Positions 1 to 7,617 of a stretch of DNA of 64,000 bases are shown here, one piece after another; within the stretch, counting starts at the first letter, position 1; every line of letters starts with the position of its first letter. This DNA comes from an uncultured Lachnospiraceae bacterium (GTDB taxonomy: Bacteria; Bacillota; Clostridia; Lachnospirales; Lachnospiraceae), in contig CAJULA010000002.1 in NCBI GenBank assembly GCA_910587155.1, positions 62,001 to 126,000 on the forward strand, read 5' to 3'. A program made the translations under genes and the position numbers. The notes under the pieces were generated by a model. It was not told the origin of the DNA and ran no database searches. It saw nothing but the letters and a program-made list of their open reading frames with translations.

Positions 1-787
1 TGACAATCACATCACAGCGCCCCATCCAGGCATATCGCTCTTCATAGGGGATCATCACTGCCCCTTCCATGCCGATGACCTGTCCGTCCGCCCCATGACG
101 TCTGCTTGTGCCGATCAGCGTAATCTCCTTATGTCCTCTTATATTTTTCATCACGCTCCCGCCCGTGGCGCCGGTAATACCGATAATCATGACCTGTGGC
201 TTTTCCCTCCCCTTGAGAAAGCCCATGATCCTCCCTGCCGCCAGTGTGGCAAGAGACACGGATGTCTTGGACAGGCTGGTGTCTGTCTTGATCCTTTTGG
301 CACAGGTAATGGCGCTTTTAAAAATCGTATTCAGGGCGAATCCCGTACAGCCTGCTTCCATCGCCTGATAATACGCCGCCTTCACCTGTCCGAGTATTTC
401 ATCCTCACCCATAACCATGGAATCCACGCCGCAGGCGACCCGGTGCAGATGCCGCAGCGCACCCTCGCCATAGTAGCAGCTTCCATACCGCCGACAAAGT
501 TCCATGGGAATGCCTCTGGCTGCGCAGACCGCTTCTTCCATCCGCTCCCACCGGCTCACGGCATATGCTTCCCGCGCGCCGTCTTCCCCTTTCGTCTCTT
601 CCTCCACAAACTGTGTATACAGTTCCATTCGATTACAGGTGGATAAAATGACGCTCTCTGCCAGTTCCCCGCGCTCCCGACATTCCTTAAGAAAAGCGTG
701 CTGCGCTTCCACGGGAAAGGCAAACCGCTCTCTGATCTCCAGAGGCGCCTTTTTATAGTTGATACTGATTACATACATAACAGTCAT
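1..787 (-). CDS. hemA: Glutamyl-tRNA reductase, 5' part (runs off left edge)
   Basis: Reduces glutamyl-tRNA(Glu) to glutamate-1-semialdehyde, the first step of C5-pathway tetrapyrrole synthesis, here presumably feeding cobalamin. About 260 codons are visible and the 3' part lies beyond position 1. Translation from the ATG at 778 begins MYVISINYKKAPLEIRERF, and the family hallmark STCNRMELY follows, with the nucleophilic Cys at about residue 48. A second conserved block reads GVDSMVMGEDEILGQVK. A Gly-rich NADPH-binding stretch (IIGITGATGG) lies further on. An in-frame ATG at 787 overlaps the stop of the upstream cobaltochelatase gene (ATGA), so translational coupling is likely; the start could be 787 or 778. 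The context is the end of a cobalamin-type operon. The family call is secure. Confidence 0.93.
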   Translation of the reverse strand, partial: MTVMYVISINYKKAPLEIRERFAFPVEAQHAFLKECRERGELAESVILSTCNRMELYTQFVEEETKGEDGAREAYAVSRWERMEEAVCAARGIPMELCRRYGSCYYGEGALRHLHRVACGVDSMVMGEDEILGQVKAAYYQAMEAGCTGFALNTIFKSAITCAKRIKTDTSLSKTSVSLATLAAGRIMGFLKGREKPQVMIIGITGATGGSVMKNIRGHKEITLIGTSRRHGADGQVIGMEGAVMIPYEERYAWMGRCDVIV

Positions 788-2289
788 TCCCCGTCTTCCG
801 GTATCAGAATCGTGGTAAAGTAAGAATTTCGTTCGGTATCTTCGTCCAGCCCCCAGCAGAGCTCCTGCGTCTCCATACCGCAGTCCTTGACCATGGACGA
901 GCGCTCATACAGGCCCAGTTCCCGAAGCAGCCGTTTCGTCTGGGGCAGATGGCTGCCGCTTTTCATCAGCACCTTGCTGCCGGGGAGCCTGAGGCTCTCT
1001 GCCGTCCCCTCATATCCGGCAGGTATGATATGCAGCGGTCCTGACATGCTGGTGAGACTTCTGCCAAGCGCTGCCGCACAGGCACAGAAGCTGCTGACCC
1101 CGGGCAGCAGTCTCACCTCATAGCCCGCATCCGTAAGCGGCGCTGCCAGATAGGATACCGTAGCATAGATACTCACATCTCCCAGCACTGCCATGCCCAC
1201 ATTTTTTCCCTCATCCAGATACCCTGCGATCTTTTCTGCCAGTGACTGATAGACTTCCCTGCGTTTTTTCTCCTCTCTGGTCATCAAAAAATCCAGATAG
1301 AGAATTTCCTTTTCTTCCATCCCCAGATAATCCGCAGCATGAAACATCTCCCTGATCCGCGTCTCTGCCCGGCGGACAATAGACAGTGCGATCGTATGAT
1401 CCGCCCCTGTCCTGGGCACTGCCAGCACATCACAACGCCGGATACAGTCCGCCGCATCCAGAGTCAGACTGCCGCCCGCCCCCGGGCCCACACTGATACC
1501 GAAAAAGGTGCCGCTCAGACATTTTTTCAGTTTTTTCACATATAACTGCCGAATCTCAGGATATGCTCCCATGCCGTGCAGGACACACGTTGTCTCATAT
1601 CCTCTGGCCGTACAGATCCGCTTCCAGCTCTGTGCATCCTCACCTGCCATATCATGCAGGGCATGTTCCCCGGCCACAAGCATAAACGGCACCAGGCGTA
1701 TCTTCCTGATGCCCTGATCGCCTTCCAGAGCGTCAAGAATCTCTTCCAGAGACGGCACGCCTTCCACCGTGGCCATAAAAATACGCCGCCCCGGCTTTTT
1801 TTCCAGCCGCTTTTCTATCTTTTCATAGGCTCTGTTGGCCTCATGATAGGTGCCATGTCCCATAAAGATGCAGGCTTCGTCCTCGCCGGGAGCAAAGCGC
1901 TCCTTCATCAGACCAACAACCCTGTCATAGTCCTGTTCTGTCAGAAGCAGCGGCTCTCCCACTTTCAGAAACTCAAACTTCCCCCTCCACACATCCACAT
2001 CCGCCCGGAGTCTGTCATATTCTTCTCCCGGGATCAGATGCGTGGGCTGGATCCATATATGGCTGTATCCCTCTTTCCAAAATGCCTGCAGAGCCTCAGT
2101 CACCCCCGGGATCAGGATACCCTGCCCGGCCAGCTTCCCTCTCACGATGCTGCTCGTAAAGGCGCGGCGCAGTTCGTACGCAGGAAAGGAATGCGCCAGC
2201 TCTTTCTCCAGCGCATCAATGGCTTCCCTGCGGGCTTCCTCATAAGTAGTGCCGAAACTCACTGTCAGTATTCCTTTTTTTTCTGCCAT
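784..2289 (-). CDS. cbiK-cbiL: Fused sirohydrochlorin cobaltochelatase (CbiK) and cobalt-factor-II C20-methyltransferase (CbiL)
   Basis: 501-residue bifunctional enzyme of the anaerobic cobalamin pathway. Residues 1 to about 262 are CbiK-like: they carry the GHG motif (MGHGTYHEAN, His145) and a second metal-site His in VAGEHALHDMAGE (about His209), both matching Salmonella-type CbiK. Residues from about 262 are a tetrapyrrole C20-methyltransferase: FGISVGPGAGGSLTLDAAD is the SAM-binding start, and AVLGDVSIYATVSYL and LLPGVSSFCACAAALG follow. Together the two halves would insert cobalt into sirohydrochlorin and then methylate C20, two consecutive reactions. The ATG at 2289 has a good AAAGGAGG site. 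The stop overlaps the hemA start. No frameshift is needed to read through the domain border, so it looks like a genuine fusion. Confidence 0.92.
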   Translation of the reverse strand: MAEKKGILTVSFGTTYEEARREAIDALEKELAHSFPAYELRRAFTSSIVRGKLAGQGILIPGVTEALQAFWKEGYSHIWIQPTHLIPGEEYDRLRADVDVWRGKFEFLKVGEPLLLTEQDYDRVVGLMKERFAPGEDEACIFMGHGTYHEANRAYEKIEKRLEKKPGRRIFMATVEGVPSLEEILDALEGDQGIRKIRLVPFMLVAGEHALHDMAGEDAQSWKRICTARGYETTCVLHGMGAYPEIRQLYVKKLKKCLSGTFFGISVGPGAGGSLTLDAADCIRRCDVLAVPRTGADHTIALSIVRRAETRIREMFHAADYLGMEEKEILYLDFLMTREEKKRREVYQSLAEKIAGYLDEGKNVGMAVLGDVSIYATVSYLAAPLTDAGYEVRLLPGVSSFCACAAALGRSLTSMSGPLHIIPAGYEGTAESLRLPGSKVLMKSGSHLPQTKRLLRELGLYERSSMVKDCGMETQELCWGLDEDTERNSYFTTILIPEDGE

Positions 2290-2325
2290 TTCCGGCTTCC
2301 TCCTTTGCAGTCAGACGTACGGCTG

Positions 2326-2757
2326 TCATTCCACGGACACAACGGACGGATCCCCTTTTCTGGCCTGCTCTGTCACCGCATGGGAAAGCTTGTCAAAATT
2401 GCTGCCGGAGCTTGTCGCCCCGCTGAGCGCATCGACAGCATCCGCGTCCTGACTTTCAATCAGCTGTGCCACATATTGTCTCGTATATTCATTGGGATAA
2501 GTCCCCGTTCCCCCTGCCAGCATATTTTCCATATAGGCATTGTCCCAGGCCTTGATATAGCCGCTGGCATCTTTGGCGTTGAACTCCGCATATACGATTT
2601 TATCATTCTTTACCAGAATACAGAGATATTCTTTCCAGCCGTGGGAATACTCTGCCATCTCGGCCGTATAGAAACCGTCTTTCATCCCGCTCCCGGCGCC
2701 GCATCCGGTCAGAAGAAGCATCAACATACCAAGCAAAAAACAAATCCTCTTTTTCAT
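2326..2757 (-). CDS. FMN-binding-domain lipoprotein
   Basis: 143-residue secreted lipoprotein. The N-terminus is a lipoprotein signal with lipobox LLTGCG, so the mature protein starts at Cys19. The rest resembles the FMN_bind family: DGFYTAEMAEYSHGWKEYL near the start and DAVDALSGATSSGSNF near the end. SGAT is the type of motif in which Thr is covalently flavinylated in Rnf/Nqr-like and extracellular electron-transfer proteins. Whether flavin is bound here is inference. Its ATG overlaps the stop of the chemoreceptor gene (ATGA) and the cobaltochelatase gene follows 36 bases later, so all are probably one transcript. A role in redox or metal handling at the cell surface is plausible but not shown. 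Confidence 0.75.
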   Translation of the reverse strand: MKKRICFLLGMLMLLLTGCGAGSGMKDGFYTAEMAEYSHGWKEYLCILVKNDKIVYAEFNAKDASGYIKAWDNAYMENMLAGGTGTYPNEYTRQYVAQLIESQDADAVDALSGATSSGSNFDKLSHAVTEQARKGDPSVVSVE

Positions 2758-4763
2758 TCCTCAGTCCCTTTCAAATCTGCGGAGCAGCCAGGTACACTGT
2801 TGCCCGTTTCCCTGATCTTCACCTCTGCCACATATTCCATCAGACTTTCCGACTGTGCCAGGGAATCCGCCGCCCGCTTATCCGTCTCCTGTGCCAGTTC
2901 CCTGTTTCCCTCGGCAATCTCCTGCAGGGAAATCATCTGGCTCCTGATTTGGTCCACTGCCGCGCTCTGTTCCTCCACCGTGCCGCTCAGTCTGCCGGAT
3001 ATGGCAAGATATTCTTCCGTTACCTGACGGATCTGCCGGAAAGCCTCCGCCGTCTGATCCGCCGTCTCTCTTCCCTGGCGGATCGTTTCCATGGAATTGG
3101 CCGTCATACTCATCGTCTGCCGCAGTGCGTCTGCAGTCTGTCCGGCCAGCTTACCGATCTCACCGGCCACGACCGCAAATCCCTTTCCTGCCTCTCCCGC
3201 CCGCGCCGCTTCGATAGAGGCATTGAGGGCCAGCAGATTGGTCTGTTCGGAAATGTCCTCCACCATCAGGCTGATCTTGGAAATCTCCTCCACAGCCTTA
3301 TGTATCTCTTCCATGGTATCCAGCATATGCCGCATATAATCGCCGCCCTGGGAAGTCTTTTCCGCCGCATCTGCGCAGCATACTTCCATCTGCGCCGCAT
3401 TGTCTCTGTTTTTCTCGATGGCGCCGGCGATCCCCGCCATACTCTCTTCCAGCCGGGCCAGCAGATCTGTCTGCCTGCGCGAGTCTTCCTTGAGCCTTCT
3501 TGCACAGTCCGACACCCCGCCGGAATTTTCATTGACTTCTCCCGCAGACTGCCGCATGCGCAGCATCGTCCGGTTCAGTGCCTGCGTGATATGACAGAGA
3601 GCATCGTGGATCGAAGAAAAGTCGCCGTGAAATTCATCCGGGATCTCCAGGGTATAATCCCCCTTTGCCAGGCTGCCCAGGCAAGTGTAAATGCTTCTGA
3701 TATAACTGCTCAGACTGGCGATCGTCTTTGCCAGCCCTTCTGTCAGGATCGTTGTTTCATCATTACTGTCAGAGCGCACCACTTCCTGTGTCAGATCTCC
3801 CTCCGAGAGTGCCTGCAGCCTTCTCGTAGCCGCTGAGAGAGGCTCTGAAATCTTCCTTGACTGCCTGATAATAAAGGCCGCCGCACCACACAAAAGCACA
3901 ACGCTGAGTAAAATGGTGAGACCGATGGAGACAAACATGGTGCCCATATACTCCCACTGCGGCACATGGATCAGCAGGGCCCAGTTAGTGCCCGGTATCG
4001 GCGCATAGCCCACATACCGCTTTACCCCTTTCATCCGCATCAGCGCCGAACCGGTCTGACAGGCCAGCGCCCGGTCAAATATTTCTCTGTTTTTGGAAGT
4101 GGGATAAAGTTCATAAATATTTTTCCCTTCCGCAATAGTCTCTTTTCTCACATCCCCTATGACCAGACCGTCTTCATTGACAATACATGCACTTCCGGTA
4201 TTGCCCAGGATCAACAGGCTCATCACATCATTAAGCAGATCATATTTATAACTGCCCACCAGATAACCGCTCACCCCGTCCGCGTCTTTCATCGGCGCGG
4301 CCACGGCCAGCTGTATGACGCCTTCGTCCTCATACGGTTCACCGATCACGATATTACCGGTCACAGTCAGGGAGGAATAGTAATCGCAGCCGCTGATATC
4401 CGCAGGCGCCAGCTCATCCCCGCAGAGCTTTTGTCCGGAAGTATCGTAGAGCGCAAGCCATACAAACTCGATCTGCCGCCTGATCTCTTCCATCCGTGCC
4501 TCCTTGCGCGTATCCTCCACTGCCGGATCCGCAAAAATATCTTCCGAGGAGAAATGATACATCCTCTCCGTCAGAAGATGAAGGTTTGCGCTGATGCTCT
4601 GAGAGGCGATCCGCGCCGTAATCTGCATATTCTCCAAAAGAACCGTATTGGTGGAGAGTATACTGCCTGCAGACATATTGACAGTAATCAGCACCGCCAG
4701 CAGAATCGCCACCGACATCACATAAAAAATAATTTTATCTTTTAACGTATTCAGTTTTTTCAT
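2754..4763 (-). CDS. Methyl-accepting chemotaxis protein with extracellular Cache-type sensor
   Basis: 669-residue chemoreceptor. The first membrane segment is at about residues 11-31. An extracellular region of about 240 residues follows, with double-Cache features (IQLAVAAPMKDADGVSGYLVG, then NEDGLVIGD). The second membrane segment (about 275-297) precedes a HAMP-like linker and a long cytoplasmic coiled coil. The conserved hairpin tip is clear: ISEQTNLLALNASIEAARAG then EAGKGFAVVAGEIGKLA. It should signal through CheA/CheW, none of which is in the window. It is translationally coupled (ATGA) to the FMN-binding lipoprotein and sits directly upstream of cobalamin-synthesis genes, an unusual place for a receptor. 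The ligand cannot be read from sequence. Confidence 0.92.
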   Translation of the reverse strand: MKKLNTLKDKIIFYVMSVAILLAVLITVNMSAGSILSTNTVLLENMQITARIASQSISANLHLLTERMYHFSSEDIFADPAVEDTRKEARMEEIRRQIEFVWLALYDTSGQKLCGDELAPADISGCDYYSSLTVTGNIVIGEPYEDEGVIQLAVAAPMKDADGVSGYLVGSYKYDLLNDVMSLLILGNTGSACIVNEDGLVIGDVRKETIAEGKNIYELYPTSKNREIFDRALACQTGSALMRMKGVKRYVGYAPIPGTNWALLIHVPQWEYMGTMFVSIGLTILLSVVLLCGAAAFIIRQSRKISEPLSAATRRLQALSEGDLTQEVVRSDSNDETTILTEGLAKTIASLSSYIRSIYTCLGSLAKGDYTLEIPDEFHGDFSSIHDALCHITQALNRTMLRMRQSAGEVNENSGGVSDCARRLKEDSRRQTDLLARLEESMAGIAGAIEKNRDNAAQMEVCCADAAEKTSQGGDYMRHMLDTMEEIHKAVEEISKISLMVEDISEQTNLLALNASIEAARAGEAGKGFAVVAGEIGKLAGQTADALRQTMSMTANSMETIRQGRETADQTAEAFRQIRQVTEEYLAISGRLSGTVEEQSAAVDQIRSQMISLQEIAEGNRELAQETDKRAADSLAQSESLMEYVAEVKIRETGNSVPGCSADLKGTEE

Positions 4764-4801
4764 GGAACCGAGTAAACTCCTTACTTAATCATTGAATTGT
4801 C

Positions 4802-5416
4802 CTATCTCACAGCCGGATCAAGCGGATACTCCACCACATAAAAATCATAGGCATTGATCACCGTCGTATCCTCATATCTGTCTTTTCGTTTAAAGCTGCT
4901 GCTGTAATTGGCATGTACATGGCCATGGAAAAAAAATTTCGGCCGGTACTTCTCCATCAGACTGCGGAAGACGGCAAACCCCCGGTGGGGCAGATCTTCC
5001 AGATCGTTCACCTGATAAGCGGGGGCATGAGCCACCAGAATATCAAAGCCCTTATGCCGCCAGAGTTTGAAGCCCATCCGGCGCACCCGCTGTCTCATCT
5101 GCCGTTCCGTATACTGGTTGCCGGCGCCGGGGATGTACTGCATGGAACCGCCCAGCCCCAATATGCGCACACCTTCATAGACAAAAATATCGTCCTCAAT
5201 ACAAATACAACCTTCCGGCGGCTTTTCCGCATAACGTCCGTCATGATTTCCCCTGACATAGAGCACCGGCACATGACAGAGGGTGGCAAAAAATGTCAGA
5301 TATTCCGGCGACAGATCACCGCAGGAAATAATCAGATCAATATCCTTCATCCGTTCCGGCTCATAATAATCATACAACAGCTTCGATTCATGATCCGTCA
5401 GAATCATAATATTCAT
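4802..5416 (-). CDS. Calcineurin-like metallophosphoesterase
   Basis: About 204 residues from the ATG at 5416 (MNIMILTDHESKLLYDYYEP). The open frame extends upstream to 5533, but that part is a low-complexity Arg/Ala stretch overlapping the end of the preceding gene, so I take the internal ATG. Metallophosphoesterase motifs appear in order: LIISCGDLSPEYL (GD), YVRGNHDGRY (GNHD), DILVAHAPAYQ (the HAP site) and FFHGHVHANY (GHVH). The first metal motif is atypical, TDHES where DxHG is usual. I recall the same kind of start in other clostridial members, so this may be a family trait rather than damage. The substrate is unknown. It follows the BMP-type gene on the same strand with a gap of about 67 bases. 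Confidence 0.85.
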   Translation of the reverse strand: MNIMILTDHESKLLYDYYEPERMKDIDLIISCGDLSPEYLTFFATLCHVPVLYVRGNHDGRYAEKPPEGCICIEDDIFVYEGVRILGLGGSMQYIPGAGNQYTERQMRQRVRRMGFKLWRHKGFDILVAHAPAYQVNDLEDLPHRGFAVFRSLMEKYRPKFFFHGHVHANYSSSFKRKDRYEDTTVINAYDFYVVEYPLDPAVR

Positions 5417-5483
5417 CACACCCGCGCCGCCGTCCCCTCTGTCCGCGGCGGCGCGCCTTCTGCCCGCAGATCTGCGTCCCTTC

Positions 5484-7418
5484 TTATTTCTCACTGCTGC
5501 CCTCATCTGCTTTAATGCCCTGAAGCGACACAAGCGCCTGGGCTTCCTCCGTCAGTTCTTCAAATTCAGGAATCTTTCCTGTCACATTGTCCACCAGCCA
5601 GTCCATGGTAATAATCTCATCCGGCCCCAGACTCTCTCCCTCCCCGCATCGGACCGTCCCGTCCTGCGAGCGGATCAGCCCGTCAAATGGCTGAAAGCTG
5701 CCGCTTTTGATGGAATGTTTTAAAAATTCGATCAATCGCCTTGTCTCCCACGGCATCGTCTTGGAACAGATCACATCAATCACATCCGCTGACAGCCCCC
5801 ACCAGTAATTGACGGCTTTCTTTCCCTTATGGGCATCCGTCTCACCGCTGCCGCTGCAGAGATTGCGGATAATGCGCTCATAAAACTTTCCCCAGTCCCA
5901 GATCGGCGTGGCCAGATTTTCCAGGCTGCCGTCCTCCCGCTTTCTGTACAGTCCGTACTCCCGGGACGCATTTCTGGGCGTAATCATGTCATTGTCAGAG
6001 ATAAAAACCAGCCCCTCCTGATTGAGCCTCTCTCTGGCGCCCGTCCCCCTTTTCTTGGCCCATTCCAGACAAACTTTCACATACGGATTCACCATTCTGG
6101 CCCCTATGGCAAAGGCATTGATATTGGCCATCTCGCCGTAAATGGGATAGTCCGCCACATATCCAAGACGCTCAGAACGCGACAGGGCGGCCGCAATGGC
6201 GCCGATCAGAAACTTGGACTCATACATGCGGGCATAATAAGTATGGATGGATGTATAGGGCATCCGCAGCGAACAGTTGAAAATACGCACTTTGGGATGC
6301 CGCACCGCACAGCGCACGCTTGGCCCCGCCATCTGTACCGCAATGGTAAAGATCAGGTTACAGCCTGCGGCAACCGCCAGATCTATGGCATTTTCCACCT
6401 CACCGGCCGTCCCCGCCCGGTCAAAGACACAAGTCTTTACTCTGCCTTCAAAAGCCTGTTCCAGATACAGCCTGCCCAGTTCGTGAGCATAGGTCCAGCC
6501 CGAAGTTTCCGGCGTCTTGGGATAGATAAAGGCAATCTTTAACATCTCCGGCGTCAGTGTTCCTGCCGGAATCAGCCGTGTCAGCAGCGAAGCCTTTTCC
6601 GTCCCCGGATTCTGTACCAGCTCCACCTGACTTCCCTGCTCCGCCAGCCGGATCTCCTCCCATATCTTCTGCAGAGCCCGGTACATCTCCTGCTCCGTCT
6701 CTTCCCGGATCCGCTCATAACCATAGATTTCCACATAGACAAGAAACGCATCGGCCACGCTCAGCTCCAGCTTCTCGCCATGCGCCATCTTATAAGCGGT
6801 TGAAAACCTGCCGTAAATGCTGCGCAAAAGCCGCTGCTCTTCCACATCCCACACTTCACCGGCCTTTTTCCCCATCAGCTTCAGCAGCTTTTTATAACCG
6901 CCCTCTTTTGTAAACCAGATCTCACAGATCTGTGATACCTGATAAAAATCCAGGAATTCGTAGTAGAGCCGGTTCTCCTTTTCCTCCGTCTTTCTGGGGA
7001 TCAGTCTGGTCACCGTGCCGGCGATGCTGTATGCCTCCAGATACTTCATCACACTGACTCTTTTGTTTCCCTCCTGGACATAAAAGCGATTCATAAATTC
7101 ATATGCCACAATCGGGTCACGGATGCCGTCGCTCACCTGATGGTCATACAGAGAGGCCCACTTGGCTCCGAATTCTGATTTTTCCGAGAGCAGGGGCATA
7201 AAATTATCGGCAAAGGCATTGGTCCTCCCTGCCGTTTTCGTGCCGACAATCCTGGAAAGCGGAATGTCCATCAGCCCCAGGCTGACGCTCTGCACCACTT
7301 CCGTATAAGATAAAATATCATCCAGCACCGGCAGGTACGGGTACTGCCCTCTTGTCAGAGCCGTCTGATACCGTCTCCTTCCCTGCTTTAATGCCGCCGC
7401 ATAATCATTCAGTGCCAT
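5484..7418 (-). CDS. BMP-family (PnrA/Med-like) protein with ParB-like N-terminal region, no signal peptide
   Basis: 644 residues. Residues about 50-140 resemble the ParB/sulfiredoxin fold: DIPLSRIVGTKTAGRTNAF and FYVQEGNKRVSVMKYLEA, where the GNKR motif is typical. A helical linker follows. From about residue 293 (KIAFIYPKTPETSGWTYAH) to about 560 it matches the BMP/PnrA periplasmic-binding fold that usually binds nucleosides. There is no signal peptide or lipobox, so it is probably cytosolic and not an ABC transporter component. The start has a strong AAGGGGAG site. Such proteins are often labelled 'BMP family ABC transporter substrate-binding protein', which seems misleading here. A nucleoside- or nucleotide-sensing role is inference. 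Confidence 0.75.
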   Translation of the reverse strand: MALNDYAAALKQGRRRYQTALTRGQYPYLPVLDDILSYTEVVQSVSLGLMDIPLSRIVGTKTAGRTNAFADNFMPLLSEKSEFGAKWASLYDHQVSDGIRDPIVAYEFMNRFYVQEGNKRVSVMKYLEAYSIAGTVTRLIPRKTEEKENRLYYEFLDFYQVSQICEIWFTKEGGYKKLLKLMGKKAGEVWDVEEQRLLRSIYGRFSTAYKMAHGEKLELSVADAFLVYVEIYGYERIREETEQEMYRALQKIWEEIRLAEQGSQVELVQNPGTEKASLLTRLIPAGTLTPEMLKIAFIYPKTPETSGWTYAHELGRLYLEQAFEGRVKTCVFDRAGTAGEVENAIDLAVAAGCNLIFTIAVQMAGPSVRCAVRHPKVRIFNCSLRMPYTSIHTYYARMYESKFLIGAIAAALSRSERLGYVADYPIYGEMANINAFAIGARMVNPYVKVCLEWAKKRGTGARERLNQEGLVFISDNDMITPRNASREYGLYRKREDGSLENLATPIWDWGKFYERIIRNLCSGSGETDAHKGKKAVNYWWGLSADVIDVICSKTMPWETRRLIEFLKHSIKSGSFQPFDGLIRSQDGTVRCGEGESLGPDEIITMDWLVDNVTGKIPEFEELTEEAQALVSLQGIKADEGSSEK

Positions 7419-7569
7419 CTTTTACTCCCCTTCCCTGAAGGAATCCCTTGGATCTTATTTTTCTCTACCATATTACCATTTTCATCAGAAATTGGAAACT
7501 GTTTTTCTGATTTTGTCATGAATTTGCCGGATCATGGCGTACCGGGCCGCCCGCCCGAACCGCCATGAC

Positions 7570-7602
7570 AAAAAGAATCCCGCTTCAGGCAGGATTCTTT
7601 TT
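7570..7602 (-). terminator. Rho-independent terminator after nifJ
   Basis: An 11-base perfect stem (AAAAAGAATCC with GGATTCTTTTT) around an 11-base loop, flanked by A and T runs on both sides, so it could work in either direction. It lies just past the stop of the pyruvate:ferredoxin oxidoreductase gene. Confidence 0.85.
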
Positions 7603-7617
7603 GCAGGATTTTTCTGA

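Noticed and set aside
1576..3027. Plus-strand open frame of 483 codons
   Set aside because: Antisense to cbiK-cbiL, the lipoprotein and the chemoreceptor, all of which have clear motifs. No ribosome-binding site or domain.
4802..5533. N-terminal extension of the metallophosphoesterase to 5533
   Set aside because: The extra 39 residues are Arg/Ala/Gly-rich and overlap the end of the BMP-type gene; the family start MNIMILTD is at 5416.
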